This document shows positions 35,529-46,477 of a stretch of DNA of 64,000 bases, in pieces. The notes beneath the pieces were generated by a model that was not told the DNA's origin, searched no databases, and saw only the letters and a program-made list of their open reading frames with translations. Position numbers and translations under genes: made by a program. Positions within the stretch are counted from its first letter, which is position 1. The number at the start of each line of letters is the position of its first letter. Source of the DNA: Fragilariopsis cylindrus CCMP1102 (taxonomy: Eukaryota; Bacillariophyta; Bacillariophyceae; Bacillariales; Bacillariaceae); NCBI GenBank assembly GCA_900095095.1, contig FMBT01000214.1, positions 1 to 64,000 on the forward strand, given 5' to 3'.

Positions 35529-36015
35529 GATGCCCAAAACAAAGGTCTACAAATACGAAAAAGTATAACCTCTAATTTATGTATTCAATATTCAATCATA
35601 CAAGTACCCGCCGGGTTGCGCTTGAATTTCGTTGGGATGATTGAAATGAACAATTATTTTATTTTAAAACAACAATAAATGATTTTTTCAGATTTTGAGG
35701 TGAGAAATCTTCGTCCGAATGCGCGCGGAGGGGGACAGACCTGATTGATTCAACTTTCCTTCAAAATTAGTTTACTATGATTATGACGGTCGTCGAAACA
35801 TGCTAATGAGAAGGTAATATAACGGGAAAGTTGAAATCTATCTCTTCACCTGTAATTTTAACTGACCAAATTACTTTTTCTATACACATATGAGATGATG
35901 CATTTGTAAAATGGAAATGCTCTTCCCAATGACTATGCTAGACTTAGTATGTAAATAATTAACTACAATGTACTATCTCGACAATCATAGCTTTAATACT
36001 ACAATTATTATGAAT
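35529..36015. other. Intergenic region, no gene seen
   Basis: About 490 bases between co-oriented minus-strand genes: promoter of the PhyH-type gene and 3' region of the GST gene. No further feature seen. Confidence 0.5.
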
Positions 36016-36927
36016 TTAAAAATCGGTCTTCGAATGACGTTCTTTCACAGCATCGGATCCAAAACCATTTACTCGTAATCCACGTTGGACAGCATCTCTT
36101 GCTTCGAGTGTTTCCATCCAACGTTGTACATTCTTATATTCCTCCATTTGTAAAAATTCAGTTGCTTTATAATGTACATCCAAACAACGTATCCATGGAA
36201 AGATTGCCATATCTGCAATAGTATATTCATTGTCACAGATATATTCTTTATCCTGCAAATGTTGATTTAAAACATCCACGATACGTTTTGTTTCCATTGT
36301 AAAACGATCAATGGCATATTCAATTTTTACTGGAGCATAATTATAAAAGTGACCAAATCCACCACCTAAATAGGGTGCTGTACCCATTTGCCACATTAAC
36401 CAATTCATACATTCCGTCTTCTTTCGTCTATCTGTTGGAATAAATTTTCCATACCGTTCTGCTAAGTACAATAAAATCGATCCGGATTCAAAAACACGAA
36501 AAGGTTCTTCCTGCTCTTGATGATTCGTTGATGGTTCCTCTTCTAATTTTTTCTCGTCGTCTACAGAGCCTGTACCACCAGAATAATCCAATAGGGCTGG
36601 GATTTTAGAATTAGGATTAATATCCACAAATCCTGACCCGAATTGATCTTTTGCACCCATAATATCAATAAACCATGCATCGTATTCAATTCCTAATTCT
36701 TCTAACAAAATCGTTACTTTATTTCCATTGGGAGTACCAAGTGAATACAATTGTAGATCATGTTTTCCTTTCTGAAGTTTGGATTCAAATCTTTTACCGG
36801 CAGTTGGAAGATTCATTGAATTGATTGTACCTCCCATTGATTGTGTCGGTGGCGACCATTGTTTTGGAACGACATAACTTTCTGGCAACGTCACAATTTC
36901 TTTTTCTTCTTTATTAGTAGACGACAT
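36016..36927 (-). CDS. yghU: YghU/Ure2p-type (nu-class) glutathione S-transferase
   Basis: 303 residues, single exon, ATG 36927. The thioredoxin-like domain begins near residue 58 with LYSLGTPNGNKVTILLEELG; the TPN triplet (65-67) is the glutathione-contacting motif of this class. It continues with DQFGSGFVDINPNSKIPALLD and ESGSILLYLAERYGKF. The helical domain shows YLGGGFGHFYNYAPVKIEYA, RFTMETKRIVDVL, EYTIADMAIFPW and KNVQRWMETLEARDAVQRG. Length and motif order match E. coli YghU (about 290 residues), a disulfide-bond reductase that binds two glutathiones, better than classical eukaryotic GSTs. An inserted acidic loop (about residues 115-140) is specific to this protein. No transit peptide is obvious, so it is probably cytosolic. 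No frame problems. Confidence 0.9.
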   Translation of the reverse strand: MSSTNKEEKEIVTLPESYVVPKQWSPPTQSMGGTINSMNLPTAGKRFESKLQKGKHDLQLYSLGTPNGNKVTILLEELGIEYDAWFIDIMGAKDQFGSGFVDINPNSKIPALLDYSGGTGSVDDEKKLEEEPSTNHQEQEEPFRVFESGSILLYLAERYGKFIPTDRRKKTECMNWLMWQMGTAPYLGGGFGHFYNYAPVKIEYAIDRFTMETKRIVDVLNQHLQDKEYICDNEYTIADMAIFPWIRCLDVHYKATEFLQMEEYKNVQRWMETLEARDAVQRGLRVNGFGSDAVKERHSKTDF

Positions 36928-37492
36928 AGTACTGGCATATATGTGCTATTGCTGTTGTATTTTTTTTCTTTTTCTTTTCTTTCTTTTCTACCTAATCAAA
37001 ACAGAATTTATGAGTTGATAGGTGAACTACTGTACTGCTCTCTTCGTTCGCGCTGAAGCCATTCGTCGTTAATTTTATCCTCGCCGAGATGGAATGAATG
37101 TTTCATCTCATCGGAGTGTTTTTATTCGCCTCGCCGAGGCGAATGAATGTTTGTTTGCTTCAATCACACTTTTTCGAGTCGAGTAATCGGTGAAATAAGT
37201 AAGAATACAAGAAGTGATCTATCGATATCGGCGAGATGCAACTCGAACACGATTGATTTATGATTTTGTGATTAACAAAGTTTCGTACTTCCTAGTCACG
37301 CGTACTAAGTATGTGACTTTCAGATCAAAAATTGAGCGAAAACTATATTTTCTCTAACCCCCCTCCACGACTCAAAACTCAAAACCACATAACTATCAAC
37401 ACATGATCATCAACACAAAAAAGATTTGATAAAATGACAAAATAACATGCCTACATTTTAACTTTTAACATTGGCTGTGAGGTACGTACCTG
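36928..37492. other. Intergenic region, no gene seen
   Basis: Promoter side of the GST gene and unassigned sequence. A direct repeat of TCGCCGAG(A/G)..GAATGAATGTTT occurs at about 37081-37150. No ORF is supported. Confidence 0.45.
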
Positions 37493-37675
37493 CTAAGGCA
37501 AAACTTGAACAGTCGAATCAAAGCTTGGATCAAGACTTGGAACGAAACTCAGAAGTGAGCTTGGTGAAAGACTGGTCTCGAAGCTTGGTCTAGAACTAGG
37601 AGCAGTACTTGGGACAAAACTTGGACCACTTGGATCAGCACTCGGTGCTGCGCTCAGATCAGCACTAAGGGGCAT
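37493..37675 (-). CDS. Short Pro-Ser repeat ORF (PSxxPS type), possible exon fragment
   Basis: Sixty codons from ATG 37675 made of imperfect PS-x-x-PS units (SADPSGPSFVPSTAPSSRPS). This periodicity is common in secreted, wall-associated proteins of diatoms. No signal peptide is visible. The frame ends at TAG directly before CAG/GTACGT, a good splice donor one frame over, so this may be one exon of a larger or decayed gene. It starts only 27 bases from the divergent mitochondrial-carrier gene. Low complexity makes chance hard to exclude. Confidence 0.35.
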   Translation of the reverse strand: MPLSADLSAAPSADPSGPSFVPSTAPSSRPSFETSLSPSSLLSFVPSLDPSFDSTVQVLP

Positions 37676-37702
37676 CCGACTACTTTATCGAGAAAATAAG
37701 AC

Positions 37703-38845
37703 ATGGATCGTAGTAGTAGTAGTAGTGAAAAGGATCATTACCAGACAACAGACACAGGCGACGAGCACTCACCGGAATCTGCGGGACTTGCACGAGGACT
37801 TGTTCGATCAGCGGCTCGTCAAGGTGCGGGTAGAGTCGCAGTGGGAAGACTTCCACTGCCTAAAGCAGCAGCAGACGTTACACAAACATCGATTGGCGTT
37901 GCCGCTAAGACAACAAAGCATACAGTAGCTACTGCAAGTAGATTCGCAAAGATAAAGAAAGTGGCAAAAGTATCTGACCGTGCCTCTACTGGATTCGATT
38001 TAGTGGACGCTGCTAGCACATCTGAGGATTCTCCATCATCAAAAAAGAGCATCCGAACATGGACGAGAGTATCAATTTTTTTTGGTAGTCTTACAAAGAA
38101 TACAATCCTCGGTACTGCTGTATTTGTTACATACGAAGATCTAATAGATCGATTTGAAGACGGCAATGATAATAATTCTATTGAAGAACAAGTGAATACA
38201 AGCTCGATTGATCCATATGAAAATTCTTTGACAACAACAACGACTCTTCCACAACACTATGCTGCTGGATTTTGTGCTGGTTGTGTCCACGCATGTCTTG
38301 GACGTGCAATTGATGTCGTGTATAGAATACAGATACAAATTTATCAACAATATTGGCACCAGGAGAAGTCAGCATCTTCTCTCGTATCATCAATAATGTA
38401 TTCGTCGAATAATCCACCATTTTCTCGTTACTTACTCCATCATGTAGCATCACATACAGTCCTATTCGGATCATACGAAACATCAAAAAGAATAACGATG
38501 CTTGCATTCCCACCCCAGATAAATAATGGCAGAATAAGCATCAACAATAACAACACAGCAATAGATGATGAAGATATCGTTACTGGTGGTAACGAGAACG
38601 ATGATGACTATAGTTCTTATCTCGATGATCGATTTTTTATCGTTGCATTCGCGGGGGGGATCGCTGGTATCAGTCAACAAATAATAAGTGATTATACTGA
38701 ACAATTAATGACACAATGCAGCCTAACAAGAAAGAATTGGCCATCAATAAACAAACCCAGTATAAAATCACTTCTATTGGCATCCATTCCTACCGCTATT
38801 GGGTTTGTTGCATTTGAGTATGGGAAAGAAGTGATATCACCTTGA
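37703..38845 (+). CDS. Atypical mitochondrial-carrier-family protein
   Basis: 380 residues, single exon, ATG 37703. After a polar N-terminus, carrier-like membrane segments appear: FFGSLTKNTILGTAVFVTYE, HYAAGFCAGCVHACLGRAIDVVYR, ASHTVLFGSYETSKR, FFIVAFAGGIAGISQQIISDY and LLLASIPTAIGFVAFEYGKEV. The last two match the odd- and even-helix patterns of mitochondrial carriers (GG.AG...... and the C-terminal A.P..A..F..YE). The classical PX(D/E)XX(K/R) signatures are degenerate or absent, so transport activity is uncertain; such divergent members include fission- or lipid-related outer-membrane forms. Asn/Asp inserts lie between helices. Substrate and membrane are not predictable. Confidence 0.65.
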   Translation: MDRSSSSSEKDHYQTTDTGDEHSPESAGLARGLVRSAARQGAGRVAVGRLPLPKAAADVTQTSIGVAAKTTKHTVATASRFAKIKKVAKVSDRASTGFDLVDAASTSEDSPSSKKSIRTWTRVSIFFGSLTKNTILGTAVFVTYEDLIDRFEDGNDNNSIEEQVNTSSIDPYENSLTTTTTLPQHYAAGFCAGCVHACLGRAIDVVYRIQIQIYQQYWHQEKSASSLVSSIMYSSNNPPFSRYLLHHVASHTVLFGSYETSKRITMLAFPPQINNGRISINNNNTAIDDEDIVTGGNENDDDYSSYLDDRFFIVAFAGGIAGISQQIISDYTEQLMTQCSLTRKNWPSINKPSIKSLLLASIPTAIGFVAFEYGKEVISP

Positions 38846-38930
38846 TTTTTACTAGGACTATGTACTCTTTCCAGTGAGGGGGTAGGCTAAAAAATAAACA
38901 GACAGTTTCCTATTTATTTATTGATCTATT

Positions 38931-39626
38931 TTACTTTAATATTCCACGTGATTTTAAGAATGCTTGATTGTTTGGTGGTCGACCTAGGAATTTTGTTAAA
39001 TGGTCAGTAATACTACCTGTTCCACCAGGTGCTAAAACACATTTACGATATTCCATACCAATTTTTGGATTCATGATATTGTTGTCGTTTTCAAATTTAG
39101 TTGCAAACATATCGGCACTTGTAACTTCTGCCCATAAATATCCATAGTAGGATGCAGAATATTGATTCATTAAATGACCAAATGTACGTAGCATGTTGTT
39201 CCCGGGTGGATTTTCAATCATTGTTATAGACGGACGTAATTCGTCGACTAAGGCTTGTATTTCTTCCACGTTTTTGGGTGGATTAGGACCATGAATACAT
39301 AAATCTAATCGTGATAAATATATTTGACGTAGACTAGAAAATGATACATGTACATACTTAGCGTTGATCATACTTTCAAGTGTTGCATTTGGTAGTGATT
39401 TTCCCGTTTGATAATGCTTAGATAATCGTTCTAATATAGTTGGTTGCCAGACCCAATTTTCTAACATCTGACTGGGTGCCTCAACAAAATCACGTGGACA
39501 TTTTGCTAATCGTGTTGAATTACCGATACCCTTCGAACATAGTCCGTGCATCTTAGAAGAAGACAAAACGGTAAAATAAAACAAGGCAGAGCATCAATTA
39601 GTGTACTTAATCATCATCATTATATG

Positions 39627-39657
<31 letters not shown>

Positions 39658-41593
39658 CGACATGCGAGAATAAAGTACTTACGATGTGACCGAATTCATG
39701 AAAGAAGGTGACTACATTACCATGACGCAACAAACTTGGTTTATCATCTGTCGATGCGGGTAAATTACAAAGCATACAATCAACCGCACCTTGATTGACA
39801 TTGTGCTTCACTAAATGAAAAATAGCTGCATGTCCGTATTTGCCTATTTAATTTGTTATAAGAAGGAGAGTGGGACAGAAGCATAACCAAAAATATTGAT
39901 GTCCAAAAAAGGTGAGTTAATAAATAACTATATGGAATGACGAAACACGATTCAGTTCGATTCGATTCAATGCGATACAATCCAAACGCCTCCTTTTGTT
40001 AATGCAGTACGTACCTGATCGGGGATGCAAATCTAGATAAAAATGTCCGATATGCTCCTTCGTGGACGTATCATTTACTTTAAAACAACGTACATCGGTA
40101 TGCCAACTCCAATATGTTCCTTTTGATAATTCTTTAAAAGTTAATCCTAATAACTCTTGATATATTGATAATGTTGTTTCAACAACATGATCTAATGGAA
40201 AATATTCTTTAATTGATTCAGAATCTACACCATATTTCGTTTTCAATAATAGATTAGTATAGAATGATGTATCCCATGCATTGAGTTTCACTGTATCGTC
40301 GTTGTTGTCAACATTATTCGTACCAAGTTCTTTACAATGTGCTTTCTTTAATTCCAACAAAGCATTGTAATCATCTATACCTGCCAACTTGAGTTTATCT
40401 TCAATATCAATTAGAAATTTATCAACCTCCTCATAACTTCCACTCATACGTTTTGTACAGATATATTCTGCCCAACTTGGATACCCTAATAACGTCGCAA
40501 TCTTTTTACGTAATGTAATACCACGTACCACCAATTCTAAATTATTCTTATATGCTATCGATGGACCTTCTCGTGCTTCAATGACTTTACGACGTGTTTC
40601 ACTAACTTCACATGTTTGTCCGATCGGGATAATATCAGGATACTTAAGAGTAATAGTACAATATTTTCCATTTTCCACATCTTCTTCATTTTCATCTTTT
40701 GATGATGATACTAGAAAACGTTCTTGAATATAATCATCAGTACAACCTTTTAGTTCCTCGGGTGAAAAAAATAATTTCGTTTCATCTGTACTTAAATTTT
40801 GTGAATATTCACTACATACTTTTGAATCCTGTTCCAGAAGTAATTGAAGTTGCTTCTGATTTTCAGATGATAAAGCTAATCCAGCACGTTGAAAATCTTC
40901 TAATACAGCCTTCACAAAATGTTTTTGATATTCATTGAGTTCTTCTTCTTGTTCATTGTCATCGTCGTCTACTGGTTGTACCTTCATTGACAATGCTTTG
41001 ACACGTTCATAGACATCCACACGCATTCTACCTTGTACACGTGATGACGCAAAATCTTTTCCAGCCTGACTCGCTGCTTCACGTATTGTTGGATCAGTGG
41101 AACAATGTTGTAAGAATTTACAGGCAGCAACTTGTGGATTTGTTTTATAATTTGGTGGTGTCATTAATTTTAATATTGTATTCTCAAAAGTAACTGACTC
41201 TAATGGTACAGCAGCAATCGAATCTAAATTGTTTTTTGTATCTTTTACTATTTGTTGTGCCCCCGCTTTGATTTCATCTGGTGTCAAATACCAAACAATA
41301 GGTGGAACATCATCATCATCATTGTCAGACATGTTGTCATCATCACCCTTCTTCTTATTCTTCGATGCTGATATTGCTGTTGCTGCTTTTGTAGCAAGTG
41401 CACGTTCCACATCACTTGGTGGACATACTAAACAATAAAATGATTGACGAATGGCGGAAGACGACGACGACGACGTAGCATCGTCAGTCGTCGTCGTCAA
41501 CAACTGCTGCTGCTTCGTTGTTGTTGTTGTCTCGCCAGAAATAACAGAAGCAGAATAAGCCTGAAAGCAACAAGGACAAAGAGGCTTTGGCAT
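38931..41593 (-). CDS. M3-family zinc metallopeptidase (thimet oligopeptidase-like)
   Basis: Three exons on the minus strand: 40015-41593, 39683-39843 and 38931-39551, GT-AG throughout, phases consistent, 786 residues. The start is taken as ATG 41593 because the frame upstream has only a TTG. The catalytic motif HEFGHI ends exon 2 and continues as MHGLCSKG in exon 3 (HExxH at about 575-579). The third zinc ligand is the Glu of [13 protein letters not shown] (about 604). The product-binding region RSGKYGHAA and [18 protein letters not shown] are typical of the family. These enzymes trim short peptides in cytosol, mitochondria or plastids. The extreme N-terminus has two CxxC pairs (CPCC at about residues 7-10 and CLVC further on) separated by a low-complexity stretch, suggesting an added zinc-ribbon-like module. 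No frame problems. Confidence 0.92.
39633..39657 (+). repeat. (AT)12 microsatellite in an intron
   Basis: An AT dinucleotide run of 25 bases inside the second intron (39552-39682) of the M3 peptidase gene. Confidence 0.9.
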
Positions 41594-42233
41594 GATCGAT
41601 GATACGCAGCTTATACTGGTAGTCCTACAATAATAGAATGGTATCGTTGTGGCAGGCAAATAGGTTGGGCGAAAATATGTGTTGTTGTGCTGCCATCATA
41701 TGTGTATTTGTTGACCGCGTGTTGTGTGTTGAAATGCATGCTGATGTTAAATACAGTAATGTGTACTTCTGTTTATTGTCAAAACACCAAACAAGACTCG
41801 AATGAATAGTGAGTGCCCTGGCTGTAATAAAGTAGCTTTTCGCTCTTGCCATATACGGTACACATTGTAGACCGAAGACTAAAGAAAAAGAAGAATCAAT
41901 CGTTTTACAAGAACACTAACGTAAATAAGAAATAATAATAATAGTTCGTCGTCGACTTGCTGTAACACATCGTAAGAATATCACAATCATGGCATCCGAA
42001 GGACGTCAACTGGCTAACAGCATCGCGATTAAAAGAATCATAACAAGTAGGAGGCTGGAGAAGATATAGGTAGACTGTAGGTAGACCACAATAAGAGAAT
42101 CTTAACAAAAGAAGAAAACAAAGGTGCCGCGTTTTTTTGCTAGTACAATAATTAATTTGCGTTTTATCAGCATAAACAATTTTTTTCTTTCCCTCCCCTC
42201 GAGGAAAAGTGTGTTCCGATTGATCACTACAGT
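41594..42233. other. Intergenic region between divergent genes
   Basis: About 640 bases between the M3 peptidase (minus) and the small membrane-protein gene (plus). No ORF or RNA gene is supported. Confidence 0.5.
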
Positions 42234-42419
42234 ATGCCACGTCCCTTAAATCGACGTAGTGGCGGTAGTAATGCTGCTGTCCGCAATTATCGTGGTGCTA
42301 ATAACATGGACGATGGTCCCGCTAAATATATGGTATTTGTTGGATTGGCATTTGCTGTATTTATATTCTTTTGGATTTATAATATCCAAACAAGCAGTAC
42401 GAAAAATACGATGTCTTAA
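42234..42419 (+). CDS. Small single-pass membrane protein, unknown
   Basis: 61 residues, ATG 42234. A basic, Arg/Asn-rich N-terminus (MPRPLNRRSGGSNAAVRNYRG as two parts: MPRPLNRRSGG and SNAAVRNYRG) is followed by one hydrophobic helix (YMVFVGLAFAVFIFFWIY) and a short polar tail. This layout suggests a tail-anchored or respiratory-complex accessory subunit. The clear topology and ATG support a real gene, but I recognise no family, and an ORF this short could arise by chance. Confidence 0.5.
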   Translation: MPRPLNRRSGGSNAAVRNYRGANNMDDGPAKYMVFVGLAFAVFIFFWIYNIQTSSTKNTMS

Positions 42420-42829
42420 AGAAGAAAAGAAAAGAAAAGGAACGATTCTTACAACAAACTAACTGTACACAATTCAATAATGTATGTATCTACTATTGTT
42501 ATTGTCGTTCAAAATAAATAAATATATGGATATACAAACATGCATATACAATACTATCAAGAAAGGGTTAAAAATACGACGTCTTCGTAATCTTCGGAAC
42601 CTTCTACTATCATAGAATTGTAGTAGAATGGATTGTTATGGAAATGATTTGGTTAAAGAAAAAAAGTGATAATGAAACATGCTATAGGCTAGTATATTAT
42701 GCTGGTGTACCCTTTTCGGTGATGTTATCAAATAATGGTCATAATTATCATAATCAACATAATGATTTGTTCTTCATATTCCTTCTTCATCTTCAATATT
42801 TTAATTTTCATTTCAATTCAATTTATTTT

Positions 42830-43921
42830 CTAATCCATTAAATATTTAAGACCACCATATGTAAGTGGTAAACTATCCTTGGACGGTAACATAATAACTT
42901 TAGCATTGTTCGAATCTGCAAATGTTGCTTGTGTTTCAAGGAATCGTAATACAGATAAAAATTGTATTGCGCCCTCTACAGCATTTACTCTTGCTTTATT
43001 ATCATTATTATCTTGCTTTTGATTCTTCATGATAGCATCTGTGATTGCTTCAATTGCTATTTGTAATCCTTCTGCCTCAATCCGTTGTCGATTCGATTCC
43101 GCTTCTGCTTTTAATATAGTGGCACGACTTTGTGCTTCTGCGTCACAAATAGCAGCTTGTGCCCGACCTTCTGCTTCATTTATAAGGGTGGTACGTTCAC
43201 CTTCTGATTTTAATATCGCAGATCGTTTTTTACGTTCTGCTGCCATTTGTAATTCCATTGCCTCTTGATTGTTGGACTGGGTTGTAAATTTTGTAATTCG
43301 ACTCTAGTTATTTCGATACCCCAACCTTGACATACTTCATTCAAATCTTTCAGTAGTGCAAAATTAATACGTTCACGGGATGAAAATGATTCATCTAATG
43401 TTAATTTACCAACTTGTTCACGGAGTTGAGTTAAGCATAAATTCATTAGAGCACTATATACGTCTTCAACGTTATACTTAGCACTAATAACATCTTGAAT
43501 ACGCATATAAACAACAGCATCAGCTTTAATAGGTGCATTATCTTTTGTATAACATTGTTGAGGTGGTACATCCAATACCTGTTCTCTTGTTGTTGCATGG
43601 AAACTAACACGTTCAACTATTGGTAACAATACATGCCATCCTGCATCAAGTCGACGATGATATTTACCAAATCGTTCAACTAAGCATTCATCACCTGTGT
43701 TATCACTCGAATGCAGGCAGCGCACGTTGCAACACCTAAACACATCCAGTAACACCAATACCTGTTTTTACAAATGGTTTTATCACTGACCATTCCTGAC
43801 TAGTAATTGCATCTACTTGTAATACATATGATGGCTGCTGATTTTGTTGTTGTAATATCGATGATAGTAATGTCAAAATAAGTACAATCAACACCGGCGT
43901 CTTCTTCCACGTGAGATGCAT
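42830..43921 (-). CDS. SPFH/stomatin-like protein (SLP2/QmcA type)
   Basis: Start taken at ATG 43921 (MHLTWKKTPVLIVLILTLLS), which puts a signal-anchor helix at the N-terminus. An in-frame ATG at 44122 would add 67 polar residues. A second hydrophobic stretch follows, then ECLVERFGKYHRRLDAGWH, the SPFH core (REQVLDVPPQQCYTKDNAPI, AVVYMRIQDVISAKYNVED, LTLDESFSSRERIN, WGIEITRVELQNL). The C-terminal coil is MELQMAAERKKRSAILKSEG followed by EAEG and AEAES repeats. The family oligomerises on mitochondrial or other membranes and organises lipid and protease complexes. Three apparent -1 frame changes (about 43745, 43700 and 43262-43270) interrupt it. At the last, restoring phase gives exactly the stomatin junction TIKEAMELQM, so the gene is probably intact in the organism. 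The next gene upstream is far away. Confidence 0.8.
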
Positions 43922-44122
43922 CTTTTTTCTTATTCTTGGAATCAATATTAATGAGAAGCAATCTTTATGACGTCTTTGTTGGTTTGGGTCAGAGACCTTG
44001 GATAAGAGCTTTGTACCAGGATAGTCTCGAAGTTCGTTGACGTGGCGATCCTCTACTGCTGTTGTTATGAAATTATTGGTTGGTTGTGTTGTTTTTATTT
44101 CCTCTTTCTTTCTGACAATCAT

Positions 44123-45367
44123 CTTTTCTATCTTTGCACTCGTGACTGATTAATTCGTAGAATTTGAAATCAAAAAAAAATGAAAGGCAAATTCAAAATA
44201 GATTTTTTATCTCACTTTCTCGAAAAATAAGAATTCGTACAGAAGTAAAAGTTAGGAAAAAAGATCCTTCGAAAGAAATCAACATAATATTACATATTGC
44301 TTATCACAAGCATTGTCTATGCTCGCTTTGGACTTGTCTGTACGAGTTAGTTACTTTTGTATTATTCATTAGATTTTGTTCACATCTCATTTCAATCATG
44401 CAAATAATGCAAATCGACTTTAAGATATCTATGAAGAAGATGTTTTTTATACTTAGCACGTCCTTGGCTATGTAATTAGACAAACATGAAATGATAGGTC
44501 ATTACAAGTACTGGCTTTCTTCTCCTTTGGATCGTCACTTTCTGGACTTCGAATCCATTTGCTAGTGCCACTGCTGCTAACCATTGATCTGATAGCGAGC
44601 CTTGATAAAATCACTATGCACGGTTCGGTTCGATAATGTTATTTACACTGGTATTTGTGATATTGATTTGGTCTCATATGTTAGGCCATCTCATCTCTAC
44701 GTCAGTAACCTTACAAAACTTGAGTTCGACATCTTCGCAAGATGGTCACAAATATTGTCGAATGTTTCGAATTGGTTGGGGGAGAAAAAATCTACTCAAC
44801 AAAAGGTAAAAACTTGTAAAGATGCAGACTGTACTCTTGCCTGGAAGGAACATGGTCGTCAGGATTTTATATTGGGGGTCTTACAAAGCAGTCGTTATTG
44901 ATAACGAGTGTAGGGAGGGTAACCTGTCCTGCATCCCACAGATTGTCTTTACTATTGTTGTTGCGTTGCTGCCTCTTCCTTCGCTGATGTGGTGACTATC
45001 ATGTAGAGGTACTAGACGATGCTGTTGAGGATCATAATACTACAAGCATGGAATGACAAGATCAAAACGATTCCCCTTCTTTCCTTACAGTGACAAAAAA
45101 TTGTCCATCTATGGAGAATATGATCCGTAATGTTTTAGGGCCAAAAGACCCGGCGTCTATATGTGTGGACCCATTCCCCTGATGGAAAGCGTGGAAGGTT
45201 CCATTCAAAATCAGCGTACAGATTGCGCTTTCTATCGGGAAGATTCCGAATTGTAGATATAAAGAATGAGTAGAATACATATTAAGAGAGACAAATAACA
45301 TTCGAAACACCGTTTCTCTAGTCTATCTTTTATTGTTTATTCTAGCTCAGAGTTGGATTGGATTCGT
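44123..45367. other. Intergenic region, no gene seen
   Basis: About 1.2 kb. A plus-strand ORF at 44602-44901 (begins with TTG, 99 codons, contains CKDADCTLAWKEHG) and a minus-strand ORF at 45062-45310 lack recognisable domains. They may be chance ORFs or remnants; neither is called as a gene. Confidence 0.4.
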
Positions 45368-46477
45368 TCAGCATTTATTTAATCTTTTATGATCGGCCAA
45401 GCCAGGAATATAGCAATACTCCTGATACAGATCTCGTTTCTTATCATATGATAGCGATGCATTAGCAGGAGAAACACCAGGCATACAGATAATTTCTATT
45501 CTTCCATCCTTAAACTCATTTGTCTTTTTTGACCACTTCTTGAAGAATGCCTTCTGAGATAAATCATTTTTTCCTGGCATTAAATCACCAGATAACCACC
45601 AATCTTTGAAATATTTATTAAAGAACGAACATTGTTTGGAACCATTTGCCATAACTATTCTTTTAATTGTTGGATGTTCCTGACAGAATTCACGTATACG
45701 ATTTGGTTGTTCCATTTTAATATCACTATCCAATGATCCTTTTCGTTCACAGGATCCTAACAAATCCCACATTGCAAAACCATTCGATACCATAACTTGT
45801 ACTTGTTCGTCATAGGGGATAACTTTATCCTGTCCATGTACCACATGAGTGGTAAGCTTATAAGGATCGCCCGAAGATGGTGATATACCAGATGCACGAC
45901 GAAAACCTAAGCAATCTCCTGCCATCCACCAAAATGCATTTGTGGGAAAACCAAAATATTGAACTTTTTCAAGAGAAACAAGAGATGGGTGTGTTCCAAG
46001 AAATAAAGTATGTATTTTGATGTTACTTTCAGGATGGAATGCACCATGCCACATTGGTTCAAAGGATTGAGTCCGTTGTATATTAGATGTTGTACTACTG
46101 TTTTGTTTCTTTGTATCAATATTATTTACTGCCTCGTTTTTCACATTGACTCTCATGTCGTCAGCAGCTATTGTTGAGAGCATATCATCAAAAGGAATTT
46201 CTTCTTTCTTCACTCGGACGACCACAACAGCGGCAACGTCATCATCGTCGTCTTTGTTTGCAGAAAAATAACGTGACTTTATCTTATCAGGTGTAATTCT
46301 TGCAGAATTAGTACCAATGGAAAATGCAGCAACTTGACCACCCCTGCTGTAAATCGGACTCTTCGTTTTCAAGACAGCCGCTGCTGCAGTAAGACATCTA
46401 AGTTTCCGGGAGAACTTGGAGGTCGTCGATTTCGCTACTGTGCCAGATATTTGCATATTACTTCTAGTTCGTACCAT
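45368..46477 (-). CDS. Family-6 uracil-DNA-glycosylase-superfamily enzyme (hypoxanthine-DNA glycosylase-like)
   Basis: 369 residues, single exon, ATG 46477. The first about 140 residues are a basic then low-complexity leader that could be an organelle transit peptide. The catalytic domain opens with HTLFLGTHPSLVSLEKVQYF (about 156-174), the motif 1 loop of HDG enzymes (consensus LxLGSxPSxxSL), followed by FPTNAFWWMAGDCLGF. Next are NGFAMWDLLGSCERKGSLDSD (about 232-252; split reading NGFAMWDLL / GSCERKGSLDSD), VMANGSKQCSFFNKYF (about 275) and the motif 2 loop MPGVSPANAS (about 332-341). HDG removes hypoxanthine from deaminated adenine in DNA and is mainly known from bacteria and archaea. The Asn usual in HDG motif 1 is not obvious here, so substrate range is open. 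No frame problems. Confidence 0.85.
   Translation of the reverse strand: MVRTRSNMQISGTVAKSTTSKFSRKLRCLTAAAAVLKTKSPIYSRGGQVAAFSIGTNSARITPDKIKSRYFSANKDDDDDVAAVVVVRVKKEEIPFDDMLSTIAADDMRVNVKNEAVNNIDTKKQNSSTTSNIQRTQSFEPMWHGAFHPESNIKIHTLFLGTHPSLVSLEKVQYFGFPTNAFWWMAGDCLGFRRASGISPSSGDPYKLTTHVVHGQDKVIPYDEQVQVMVSNGFAMWDLLGSCERKGSLDSDIKMEQPNRIREFCQEHPTIKRIVMANGSKQCSFFNKYFKDWWLSGDLMPGKNDLSQKAFFKKWSKKTNEFKDGRIEIICMPGVSPANASLSYDKKRDLYQEYCYIPGLADHKRLNKC

Noticed and set aside
44602-44901. 99-codon plus-strand ORF
   Set aside because: Begins with TTG, no recognisable domain, and no splice partner seen.
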